A DNA stretch of 64,000 nt. It comes from Angiostrongylus vasorum. Lineage: Eukaryota > Nematoda > Chromadorea > Rhabditida > Metastrongylidae. Of this stretch, positions 1-10,560 are shown one piece after another. How positions within the stretch are numbered: the first letter of the stretch is position 1; the number at the start of each line of letters is the position of its first letter. Made by a program: the position numbers and the translations under genes. The DNA is taken from assembly GCA_018806985.1 (NCBI GenBank), contig JADANN010000465.1, positions 3,350,912-3,414,911 of the forward strand, written 5' to 3'. Below the pieces are notes generated by a model. That model was not told where the DNA came from and searched no databases. It was given only the letters and a program-made list of their open reading frames with translations.

Positions 1-800
1 TGAGACAACTTTGTCAAAGTTTCCCTACGTTGTAATTGTACCCAAGTTAGTCGATTCTTGTCGCTCAAATGTAGGTGCCGTACTTTGCCTTGGTATTTAT
101 CCTTCAGATTTAGCCGAGCTTTCGTAATATTCTCTTAGAGTGCAAACTAAGGTTCATCACTAGAAATGTAAGTCGTGGCTTAGCCGAACAACAAGTGCAT
201 AATGTCTTTAGTATCATATATGCAGAATTTGAGGAGTATGTAACTCAATACATAATCGCTCGCTGCATTACACACATTGTCGTTGGTTCCAAGCTGCCGG
301 AGATAACTAAACATTGCTGCCTTTTTGGGTCGAAAGAGTGGCACGAGAGTGTTCTAGATGGGTAAATTTGTTATGACACATTTCTAGACCGTTAGAGGAG
401 ATTTTATGGGCCATATATGAATTCGATCATCTTGGTTAACTGAGTGGAATGGAAGGATCGTTCCTAAGAGAATGGTTAATGCTGACCATTTTATTGAAGA
501 ATTCAGACCCAAACAAAAAAAACCTACGCATTCTCGCAGTCCGTCTGTATCCGGTTGACGATTTTTTGCACGCTGCACTCATTAAAGCGGTAAGCTCTTC
601 GAAGTTTCTGGTAACTTTGTCGCATTACCCACTCCAGATATCGATTACAGCATAAGAATCCTGGTAAAAAAAAGTAAGTACAAACACCATTATCGTTGTA
701 ATCGTTAAGCATATCATTCAAGACGCTATTCCAAACTGTTAAAATATTCTTAGCTCTGATATAGAGGTCAGGTAATGTATAAGGAGAAAGGAAGGACATT
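1..800. other. Non-coding stretch, no gene recognised
   Basis: Short open frames on both strands here lack splice signals, codon bias or any recognisable domain. The right end (about 780-822) leads into the first family-A SINE. I see nothing else I can support. Confidence 0.4.
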
Positions 801-822
801 AATAACAATAATAATAATGGCG

Positions 823-1018
823 AGAGACAGGCGAAACGAAGGACCCGCATGGTGTGGTGGTGAACGCGTTACTCCCCGGGAAAGGACAATAGCGCGTTCG
901 TTCACCACCGCAAACACCTGCGGTCCGGAGTTTTGCAAATATCTCAGCAATCTTGTGGTTGTATTTCGCGTAATAACCTGCCATAAAAAAAGTATAGAAG
1001 GCAGAAAATAAAAAGTGA
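823..1018 (+). repeat. Family-A tRNA-derived SINE
   Basis: The copy begins GAGACAGGCGAAACGAAGG and carries an A-box-like TGGTGTGGTGGTGAACG and a B-box-like GCGTTCGTTC, the internal promoter arrangement of RNA polymerase III. It then has the family body (GTTTTGCAAATATCTCAGCA) and the family end CCTGCCAT...GGCAG followed by AAATAAAAA. This is the 'gaacgcg' subtype. Family membership is judged from about two dozen copies in this window. Confidence 0.75.
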
Positions 1019-1221
1019 AACAATAATAATAATAAATAACGAAAACTATGTATAATTTTAACCCTTACACGATAACCTGACCTATACAAGAAGTTATTGA
1101 ATGCGGAAATAATGGTACCCATAAAACGCACTCCTTTCACTTTTTCGTTTAAATACCAGTATTTCGAAAAAGAAAGGATTTGAACAAGGGCGCTTTCACC
1201 CAATAGGACAACATGTTTTAA

Positions 1222-1814
1222 CATTTCGAATTACAACCACAATGATGCTGATTTATTTGCAAACTTGGACCCTTTCCGGCGGCTCAAGTGTTACTTACTG
1301 CCCCACTGAGGTGTTTGCTTGGCCTTTCTCTCAGCCGACTTTCTACTCTAACGACACCATCAGCAATCACCCATCAATGCAAATGATCTGGGTAGCACAA
1401 ATCGGCACTGAACCGGGTTAAGCTGAGGCTATGGTCAAAATTGAAATGTTTGAAAGAAACATGAATAAAATAAGTATTCCACATAATACCCTGCAATGGA
1501 AGAAGAATTAGGCAGTAAATAAAAAGTTGCACATTGTGATTGCGACTTCAGCATGAGTTTAACTGGATTTAGTGCCGATTTGTGCATCTTAGAGCATTCC
1601 TGTTGACGGGCGATTGCTGATGGCACCGTTAGAATAAAAAAAGGCAGATGGAGTGCCTCAGTGGTGCAGTGGGTAACATATGAACCCCCGGAAAGGATAA
1701 CCGTGGGTTCGAACCTGTCCCTTGGGTCCAGGTTTTGCAAATATCTCAACATCAATGTGATTTGTATTCCACTAAATATCTTGCCATGAAGAAATAATAG
1801 GCAGTAAATAAAAA
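1222..1814. repeat. Two adjacent family-A SINEs in opposite orientation
   Basis: A minus-strand copy (about 1222-1447) is followed by a plus-strand copy (about 1530-1814). The plus copy shows the long form of the family: a leader (ACATTGTGATTGCGACTTC ... GATTGCTGATGGCACCGTT), then the tRNA-like part with A box GTGGTGCAGTGGG and a near-perfect B box GGGTTCGAACC, then the common body and the 3' end TAGGCAGTAAATAAAAA. It is the best tRNA-like copy in the window. Confidence 0.75.
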
Positions 1815-1819
1815 ACTTA

Positions 1820-2461
1820 CACATTATGACTTCAACTTATGTTTTCGATTTCTTGAGAGTTTTAGCTTTAGAGGTGTTTAAATAGGATACTGTACGGAAA
1901 TTGTATAGGCAGTGAGAGCGACTGGGAAATATCTCCTTTCTAAGCCTACAAAGTTCTAAAGTCTTGAAATGCTCTAATGATAGAAAAATTATCGTAAGCT
2001 GTCGAAAAACCAACTTTGTCGCAGGAGGGTTAAACTGAGTTTCGGGAATGGATGAATCCATAAAAACGCAAACACAACAACTCATCGGATAAGAAATTCT
2101 TTCATAACAACGACTGTGAAAACGTCTTGCGTTGAAGAATCATTGCAAGTCGTCGTTTGACAACGTCCCTTGATAAACGGGAGCAGTTCAAAGATGGCTA
2201 TTGACCGTTTCCTTTTAGAGGTCTAAGTCATATTGAACACAGTAAATATCCTACTTCATTCATTAGAAAAATGTCTTGCAGAAATAACTTCAGCTCCATA
2301 GGTTTTTAGAAATTCTGAAGAAAATCTTTGTATACTGTGTAACAGTGAACTACCTATGGTAGAAATATCGACGGTGGGAATTTTCTGGTGCGATTTTTAC
2401 AAATTGTTTTTTTGTTCTCATCTATAATTTTTCCACAATGGTAGAAACTGCTGCAAACTAC
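1820..2461. other. Downstream flank of the 2462-4096 gene
   Basis: This is AT-rich and non-coding by eye. It lies 3' of the minus-strand hypothetical gene and should hold its 3' UTR. No clear AATAAA was seen close to the stop codon. Confidence 0.35.
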
Positions 2462-4096
2462 TCAACCGTCAACATTCATGTAGCAGTGACTGAACGGATA
2501 CGGTGGTGGTTTGCGGATTTTGCCGATGATGTCATTTGAGTGCAAACCCCCAGATTCTTCCATGAGATTTGTGCTGGAACGAACAAAGCTGGGCACTACG
2601 GCAACTTGTTCGATACCGTCGTCGATATCGAAGCCGATAGCCGATGACGCTTTCCCCTTATCATGCCAAAATCGTATTGGTGCTGAGCTGACGGGTGTAA
2701 TCGGCTTCTTGTGCTCTGGATTCAAACGCACATTGGCCGTTTGGTTAACCGAATTCGCTAAAGCACTTCGCTTGGAGAACATCGACTGCGTGTTCAGCAC
2801 CGCGTTTGCGTGTTCTGTTCTGATGAGTTTTTGAATCCTATCAGCTGTGAGTGGAGACATATTCATCGATGGGAATCTGATCCTAGCTATTGGAATTTTG
2901 TTCTTTTTGTACAGGATACCGTCCTTCACCGTATATTTCAGAGGGTTGTCAGCTTCTGAAGCTAGTCGTTCAACTTCAGTGGCTTCGATTTGGTCTGCAA
3001 GCTTCTCAACGAACGACTGATGATGTTTCTTGGATGCCATATTCAACACGTCAAATTTTTGCATATTCTTTCCAATCGGATACACCCTAGCTTCCGGCTT
3101 CTTAAACATCTTTCCAGATTTTGGATCTTTGGAATCCATCTGTTGCGCATTTTCTAACCCTCGTTTCAACGTTTTCTTCCCAGTTCGACTGCTATTTGGG
3201 TTTATAGCTTTGCTCTTTTTAAGATATTGCTTTAATCGAATAATCGTAGAGTTAATGGGCGAATTTTGTAAATGGAACAAATTTGGTAGAATCAACTTCA
3301 ATGGATCTGCCGTTCTTTGTGGCGGTAACCAAATTGGAGATGGAGGGAGTATGGTGGTGGCGATGCCAAGCGGTACTGACCGTGTCCACGCGAACACTTG
3401 CCCCTTCGTGTTTAATGGGTAGAGCGGCAATTTTGGTGGTTCTGGTGGCTGACTAGTGACGTTGTCGAGTAGAGACCGTCGAAAGAATTTCGAAGTGACA
3501 CCAAACGATTGTCGCGTCTTTCGTCGGGGTCTTGAAGTGTAGTTACGGATTTTGGCCAATCGGTAACGATTACGGTAGTTCTGAAAGTAGTATGCGGTAT
3601 GGTGGCTAGACGATGACTGCTTAATGCATTCGCCACCCTAAGAGCCGTACTTGGCTCAATTTCTTCTTAGCTGTTTAGTTTGCACAACAGAAGAACTTTT
3701 TTTGCTTTCCCTTTCTTCCACTTAGTCGGATGCTTAAGAAACAAAGATGTTGACGTATCCCGACAAAAAATATAATTTACGAGATAGGCACGAGTGGTGA
3801 TAAAAGTACGGAAAAAATACCGAATTATAATGAACACTATTGTGAAACCAGTTATCAAAGGCTAACAACATCACCGTAGCTGAATGGTTGACGGACGTTT
3901 ACGTTTACGATCAAATACAAGAGATGAAAACATTTTTAAAAACCAATAAACAACAAACCTTACCATTTAGAAATCCGTAGAGTATTAAAAATACAATATT
4001 ACGAACAAATTGCATAAATGAACCACGTTGGAGAGTGAAACGCGTAAGAATGGGTGTGTGCAATTTTGCGGCGGTAGAATAGACCGTGCGAGTCAT
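2462..4096 (-). CDS. Hypothetical protein, two exons, about 418 residues
   Basis: Exon 1 is 4096-3959 (46 codons from ATG) and ends AAG|GTTTGT. Exon 2 is 3580-2462, entered through a strong TACTTTCAG acceptor and ending at TGA. Both junctions are phase 0, so the join is in frame. Exon 2 alone is an open frame of 372 codons, far longer than chance here. The protein has an N-terminal hydrophobic stretch (VRNIVFLILYGFLNG, residues about 31-45) that could be a signal anchor. A basic, proline-rich region follows (RPRRKTRQ; PEPPKLPLYP), then a lysine-rich middle (KKSKAINPN...GKKTLKRG) and a C-terminal part with KYTVKDGILYKKNK and IGFDIDDGIEQVAVV. I recognise no domain. A nematode-restricted protein is possible, but that is inference. 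The antisense strand is also partly open, which is a shadow of this exon. Confidence 0.62.
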
Positions 4097-4129
4097 ATAT
4101 GGCTCGCAGCGCTCATGGAGAAAAATTTA

Positions 4130-4510
4130 CCCACAGTGTTTTTTTTTATTTACTGCCTACTAGAATTTTCATAGCAGGGTATTATTCGATTTCAACCAAA
4201 ACGATTTTAAGATATTCAAAACTTGCATCCCGAGCCAAATCGAACCACGATTTCTCTTTCCGGGGGCTCTTGCATTACACACTGCTCCACGAAGGCCCTT
4301 GATCTGCGTTTCTCTCAGCTAGTTTCTATCTACCAGTGCTATCAGCGGTCACCCTGAGAAAGGTGAGAAAAACGCAGAACAAGGGCCTCCGTGGCGCAGT
4401 GTGTAATGGGCGAGACCCCGGAAAGGGAAATCCTGATTCGATCTGGTCCGGGGTCCAAGTTTTGCGAATATCTCAGCACCGTTGTGGCTGGTTTGGAATT
4501 TACCCACAGT
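4130..4510. repeat. Head-to-head inverted pair of family-A SINEs
   Basis: A minus-strand copy (about 4130-4350, ending CTCTCAGCTAGTTTCTATC and a partial leader) abuts a plus-strand copy (about 4351-4510, A box CCGTGGCGCAGTGTG, B box TGATTCGATCTGG). The two form a long imperfect palindrome. Both belong to the 'ggcctccgtggcgcag' subtype, which differs from the 'gaacgcg' subtype mainly in the tRNA-like part. Confidence 0.7.
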
Positions 4511-4514
4511 CCTA

Positions 4515-6515
4515 TTCCAAAGGATGCCACATAGACTTAGTAATATACTCGGGAATTATTTCATATTGCGCTTTCTACTGTGTTGACATGTGTCAAAAAG
4601 GTGTAAAATGAGTTTGGAACGTGGCTTGTTCTTCTTGACACTTGTGTCCGTTTGAATCGTCATCCTTGTTCTTGTGATCGACGTTGCATTTCTACGGTAC
4701 CCAAATAACCAGTTTAACTTTGCCGATTTTTTAACCCCACTTAACCTTAACCAGAAACTGTGTTTTCCAAGGTTTTACAGTAGAGCCGAGAAATAAAACA
4801 GTCTGCGTAATTTTTGTACCAATGATAATTTGAATCTAAAGAGACGAGAACAATTGCCCGCAAAATCAACGTGCATTTGGATAAACAATCATTAACGAAC
4901 ATTAGGTGTCACATCACTTTCAAAAGCTTTGCGGTAAAGATGAAACGGTTTATAGGAGTTTGTGGAAGAGGTGGTTTCTAGTACAACACCAGGTCCACAC
5001 CGCGTCATTTAAATCGGAAAGTGAAAAAACTCGATGATTACATCCGAACGGCGACGACGTTCTCGAATGCAAAGCTCAACAAAGATGAGACACAAAGTTA
5101 CTCGAACCCAAATGTGCATCAAAACGACTTAATGGAATTTCGTAGTTGGCAAATGGAATGGTCATGATAGATTCTTAAATAGAACCGAAGACAAACGATG
5201 AAATATTGAATTAAGTATTGAGCAGAAAATTGACAAAAACACTAGGAAAAGCAACATTTTAGAACAGCACTGATTAATCGAAAAGTGCAAGACCTTCCCC
5301 TACGCTCTTCGTTTACTGAAAACGTGATTTTAACCTTGATATAGAATGGTATAAGTAATGAGAAGGTTATGGTCTAAGTTTCTGGACACAAACCCTCCAT
5401 GCAACACTCCCAAACCTCTAGCGGAAAAGATGTTTTACTTTGCGTTTTGAATAATAATCAAGAGCACGAAGAGAGACACAACTCAAAGGATTCTCAGCAT
5501 CACGAGCATCATCCGTTAAGTTGGAATTCATCAGTTATATGTACTTGTTGAGACTCTTTTATGATGTTATGTTTTTCTAAAGAATAGGATCTCTATTCTG
5601 CTGCTTTATCAAACCCACCCAAGGTCATTTAAGTAAACTATGAAAACTGGAAGGAACCTTCGCAAAAAATAGTATAGACTTTGCTGCCGATAAAGTTGTG
5701 GTACTAATCACAAAGAATTGCACAGCGGTCATATCGCAATTTAAATGGAATAATATAAAGTGGATGAACGTGGAACCTAGACATATTAGACATCATTCTT
5801 TATTTCTTCGACTGTTTAACGCCGTACCACTTTGGATTGAACGCTGTTAAATCGATGACAAAAAAGAAAGTTCCTTCCTAGTGTACAGGCAGAGCGGGAG
5901 ACAATTTCTTCCATGGCACCAACGACATCTTGGCTTACGTGTGTGTTGTTAGAAATCCGACGTTGTCTTACCTACTACCAATTTGCCAAGCAGAAAATGC
6001 TGAGAACGTTAGATCCTGGAGAAGTGACTTTGTAGAATGACTTTTACTGGGTGGATAGAAATTTGTCTAAATTTTAGAAAAGTTCACAAGTTGTCACCAC
6101 AAGCAGTGTCGCAATTATCACAGGTGTTGTGCCACTAGGTGACCTGTCATACTACTGGTAGTTCCTAAAGTAGTTGTACTCTTTGATGTAATTACTAGTG
6201 CAGACAACAAATTTAGTCTGATCAGCCGTGAAGTTATTTATTTATATCGTTTTTCGATATTTAGAAAAAACTTAATATACGATGCAGAAAATAAATCACA
6301 TACAAAGAGATGTGTAACAAAAGCTGGGATTGAACATTCTGAATGTACTTGACGCCCAAGGAGTGTGCTAGTATGTCTCAAACACTGAGTTGCACTGTAC
6401 CGTAGATAACTATCTTATCTTCAGCGACTTGAATCTGGTCAAGAACTAGTGTAAGAGGAACAAGATCCTGGATCTGGTATCTGTAGTTCGCTTGGTATGG
6501 TCGCGTTCAAACTCA
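4515..6515. other. Two kilobases with no gene or recognised repeat
   Basis: There is no long open frame on either strand and no member of the SINE families seen elsewhere. It is AT-rich intergenic DNA immediately upstream of the 2462-4096 gene, so that gene's promoter should lie in its left part, but I cannot point to a motif. Confidence 0.4.
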
Positions 6516-6524
6516 CATAAAAGG

Positions 6525-6805
6525 ATAAAGCTCTCGGCGTTGATCAATCCCTGAGGGATGCGCCACGCATTCGATTTCATTTAGAATCGTTTGGAGGTGA
6601 TTGAATGCATATCTGGCCTTTACAATGACTCGCAGTGACTACTGATGTATCGAGCCAGTGCCGTTATCCTTCCAGACTAGTCTGGTATCAGTTTCTCGAC
6701 CCTGGAGGGATGCAAGGCTTGGTGGGCCATGGGCAGAATGATCGATTCCACGTGTATGTTGCAGGGCGCCTCCGACCACTGAGCCACACGCTCCCTCAAA
6801 TTCAC
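6525..6805 (-). repeat. Family-B tRNA-derived SINE
   Basis: Read on the minus strand it has the family order: A-box-like TGTGGCTCAGTGG, B-box-like GGAATCGATC, then CAAGCCTTGCATCCCTCCAGG, a GATACCAGAC segment, CGATACATCAGTAG, and the 3' part GATTGATCAACGCCGAGAGC followed by a TTTATCC-type tail. It is nearly full length, about 280 bp. Confidence 0.78.
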
Positions 6806-6809
6806 CTTG

Positions 6810-8520
6810 AGCGCATAAATTTTAGTCATGACTTCGAGGCTTTGACGACGTAAAATGTGCGCGATAACCACATGAATCTAGTTGATCGAAACCCAGAAGT
6901 TTATTTTCTGATAGATTTGCTTCGTATTGCAAGTACATGACTCGTTTTGATTTCAGCTCAACAATTTACATGAATCACGTAGCCAGAGTAGAAACTGGGT
7001 ATCATCTCTCAAATGAGTGACATTTTTTCCCTCATATATATCCGAGGAATACATAGTCATTTTCGACGAAAAAACAGATAGCTACAGAAAAAGAAAGCTC
7101 TCGAAAATTTGAAACCACAGTAACTTCACTTGTTCATTTGTTGGACCACATTTTTTTGGGTCAATGATTTTACAGCGCCTATATGAAGAGCGTTTACAAA
7201 ACTTCTCGAATAAATATTTGCCTTCTGAGAGGCGGTCACCAGCGTCCTAAACTTACCGAGTTCACTGCAAAAATTGGTTTAGAGAAAACCCTTGACGCTG
7301 GCTTAACGGTGTTAAGTTGAATATGGCGTTGGTGACGATCTGAAATCAATTCCGTTATCACTAAAGCAAGTAAAAAATTTGCTTTCAACAAATAAACTTG
7401 TTGTCCGAATTCAATTTTCTCCCTAGCATTTCTAATCACTACGATGCAGTTCACATTGGTGTCATTTGTAAACCAAAGACACCACTACACTCCTAGACGA
7501 GTTGTCACCGACCAATCATAGGCGGGAAGTTTCCTTTCGAGGCGAGTCGGAACGCTAACGGACTGAACATTTGAAAACCGGTAAAAAATGTAATAGGGGA
7601 TTTTGTTAATGTAGTAAATGCGGTAATTATCTCTGCATTTGTTGAGGAAACAGACGCGTGTCGAACTGTGTACGATAGGACTATTGACGAAACAGCTACT
7701 TTTTTTCTACTACGACAAAGCGTTTGTTCTCTTGGAATCGGAAGCAAGAAATTGAAATTAGTGCTTGTTTGGTCGAATGGGGCTAATGGGGATAAGTGGT
7801 CCAGGTCACCATTCACTCAGAAGAAGGAAGATTTTTGGTTTAATTGTCAGCGTCGTTCGTCAACAATCCACATGTCTGTGTAATTAGGCTGTACGAGTGA
7901 GTTGAGCCGTTGAGGTGAGACCTTGCGTGAAATTCACTCTATAGAGCACGCTCATCAACTTAGAGATCGTTTTGGGCGAATATGAGATAGAATTCGCTAA
8001 AACTCTGAACAATCTTGGCGCCTCTGCTCAGTATACACGCTTTCTTACAGAGCAAGGCAGCACTTCACAACCAAAAATTCAGCATTCCTCGATGACAGAG
8101 TGAAGGATATAACGAAACGGGTTATATAGTTACGTCAAAAATCATTGAAATCTTGAGAAAGCCACAAAGAGAACCATCTAGAATGAGATAGAATCCGAAT
8201 GAAAGACCTATTGTCGTCAGTTACACGACTTTTGCATTGCTAAATTCCGTGGCTCGTCAAGCACACATCAGGAAGAGCAACAGCTCGACGCTCGTCAGGC
8301 TTCTACACAAAGGTTATCTAAGAAAAGTATGGTACTCTTTGGATCCATCAAGTAAACTAATGATCAATGCTGAATAAGTACTGTGGACTCTAACACGAGC
8401 GGAAAATTTATTCGCAACAGCTTGTACCAATTGATGAATGGGAGATAAGTATTCTACCGTGACTTTTTAATGGAAAGACGGTGTTTATATCAAGGCTGTT
8501 GCATAGTTTTAAACAATTCC
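6810..8520. other. Unassigned DNA, short frames only
   Basis: Overlapping open frames on both strands around 7505-7883 reach about 100 codons but show no domain, no convincing splice sites and no biased composition. I treat them as chance. Confidence 0.35.
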
Positions 8521-8547
8521 ACCTTTGCCTTCTTGGATTGTTAAGCC

Positions 8548-8578
8548 AACACGAGGTTAGCACAGGAAACCTCGTGTT
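8548..8578. repeat. Perfect 11-bp inverted repeat (hairpin)
   Basis: AACACGAGGTT (8548-8558) is followed after nine bases by its exact complement AACCTCGTGTT (8568-8578). It could be a foldback remnant or a local hairpin. No neighbouring gene shows a role for it. Confidence 0.6.
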
Positions 8579-8866
8579 AGCTTCATAATCCGAGGTTTTG
8601 ATTAGTACCTAAAAATTTGCAGCTTTCGCAGGTTAAACGGCAGTAGGTTTGAAAAATTCCACCATTGATTTTTGCTAATTGTATGATCAATTAGTGGGAA
8701 CAAAGCATGGAGAAAATGATGCAGGGAACTAGTAAGGGTCAACGATTAGGGTTAAGCTTTGGCCGTAATCTTCCAACAATCCGGTAATTTCCGTTATTCT
8801 TAAACAACATGATAAAACTACTTTCCTGTGATAATAACTAAAGTATCTTTTTTATTCTTTCTATAG

Positions 8867-9004
8867 ATGTCCTTCAATGTTTTACCTCAAACTAAGTTTG
8901 CAATCAATATTGATATCATTGATGAAACAACTCGTGCGAAAACCTTGTCATCATTAAACCAAATGATCGATGACAATCTTGAAGGTGCAAAGGCTTTTCA
9001 CTAA
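8867..9004 (+). CDS. Isolated exon-like open frame, 45 residues
   Basis: The segment follows a good intron-end sequence (TTATTCTTTCTATAG|ATG) and runs ATG to TAA for 45 codons. It encodes MSFNVLPQTKFAINID... and ...TRAKTLSSLNQMIDDN. It could be the last exon of a gene whose other exons I cannot find, a short trans-spliced gene, or a fossil. I do not recognise the sequence. A weak resemblance to a segment at about 42106-42310 ([15 protein letters not shown]) is noted but not tested. Confidence 0.25.
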   Translation: MSFNVLPQTKFAINIDIIDETTRAKTLSSLNQMIDDNLEGAKAFH

Positions 9005-9009
9005 ACGCT

Positions 9010-10420
9010 GGTCCTATTTCTAAACGGATTACTTCAACAAGTCATTGTCGACCACTATGTGTCAGGCCGTAAATGGGATAGTACATGAGAGGGTCGTAAA
9101 TCGCTTCAGACAAACTTGTTTACCTGCTCCGTTTTTAACGAACTCACCGTACTTGTTCACCGTAGACATTAAATAGCAAGGCATTGTGAAAAGAAGCAGA
9201 AGAAGTGACGGAAAGAAACGCGTCATTGAAAAGGAGAAAAGGAAGGAGAACCTGAAAGAGGAGGAATTACAAATGACACAGATGAGCCGCGACGAATTCG
9301 GGTTATTCTGTTATTCATAGCCTCTACAGCAAGATTTTTGTACTAGCTATTAAGTGAGAATGAAGAGAAATGGTAGACGTAAAGTGAGCAAAGGTGGCCA
9401 GCTACTTCTGGGAGCATATATAAGGATCGGTATAGGATGGTGGCGAGAACATTGATATTACAAACAATGATGAGAAAAAAAAGTGCTGTAACTAAAATAG
9501 AAGCAAAAATTTGGTAGGAAACTAACTGTTCAGTATGGAACGCTCTCAATTTGAAAAATGAGCGTTTCAGTCCCTCTTTTCCTTTTCTTCATCATCAACA
9601 TTATTTCCTTCTCGAATGTTCCAGGTTTAGTTTCAGAGCCCTGGATTTGCTCGTCCTGTTCTGCGTCAGATTATTTGATCTCTTTAGATTCAAAATATGT
9701 CTATCCACTGTGTCTTCCAGTGCGAATTAAAATATAGTTCAAGCAATCTAATTGTCGAGCCTACTGACACCTTTCCTAATAACCTAAGACAGGAAAAATC
9801 GTCTTTTTCGTTTAGGTTAGGCATTTCGGCTTGGTCTCAAGCAATTTGCTACAGATTAACTCCAATTGATGATCTTCGACGTCGTCAGAGCATCCGATGT
9901 CTTCAGAATGCCGACGTCAAGAACAGTATTGCCACCATCACCAATCGTGAGGTTTCGACCTTCAGATTAAAACCTGTTGGATGAACGATCATCGTGGATA
10001 TTTAGTTGCCGAACGTATTGCAGTGTTTAAATGAGTCGTTTATCTTGTGGACAGCGCAGTGTTCACCTTTAGCACTTAGTGAGAAACTAAGTACGTAAAG
10101 AAAAAAAGTAGTATTTTTTAGCCTGGTTTAAATACAGTTGATAAAACTCTTTCAAAGTTGAAGAAATCAAATCGATGGTTGTTATAGGATGCGAGAAAAA
10201 GCGAATTCTGAGTTCTAACATGCATGTAAAGTTCCGTAAACGAAAACATCTATTACTTATGTTATTATCACTTATCATGAAAAAACGCCTGAAACGTCCA
10301 TATTGCATAATACTAAATTGTAGGCAGAATAACCTGACATAATTCCAACGAAAGAACGACATTACTGAGAGTGATATAGCAAACATAATACAAATAAATA
10401 TAAACATAAAACACAACGTA
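9010..10420. other. Unassigned DNA with weak open frames
   Basis: The stretch holds an open frame of 95 codons on the plus strand (9697-9984) and a hydrophobic 68-codon frame on the minus strand (9343-9549). Neither has supporting splice sites, homology or composition, so no gene is called. Confidence 0.35.
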
Positions 10421-10429
10421 GACTATGGT

Positions 10430-10560
10430 ATTGGTAGCGCAGCAGTAGAGATGTCGTGTAATGAATACGCACAAGCCCTCGATCCAACCCCGCTCAGTCC
10501 AAACCAAGCTTCCTGTCTCTCCAGAGGTGAGAAACTGATAACGGACTGACTTGTTTGTGA
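10430..10560 (+). repeat. Divergent SINE fragment, family-B-like
   Basis: It contains a box-A-like GGTAGCGCAGCAGTAGAG and a box-B-like CCCTCGATCCAACCCC at tRNA-like spacing, followed by AAGCTTCCTGTCTCTCCAGAGG, which recalls the family-B AAGCCTTCCATC segment. The rest of the element is missing or too diverged to align by eye. Confidence 0.4.

Noticed and set aside
823..1011. Frame with CGERVTPRERTIARS-like peptide, and similar frames at many loci
   Set aside because: These peptides are translations of the family-A SINE and recur at every copy on either strand.
1652..1725. tRNA gene candidates at SINE A/B boxes
   Set aside because: The boxes are tRNA-like but no acceptor stem, anticodon arm or cloverleaf can be drawn, and the sequence is repeated with a SINE body.
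2511..3422. Plus-strand open frames of 107-130 codons
   Set aside because: They are antisense shadows of the long minus-strand exon at 2462-3580.
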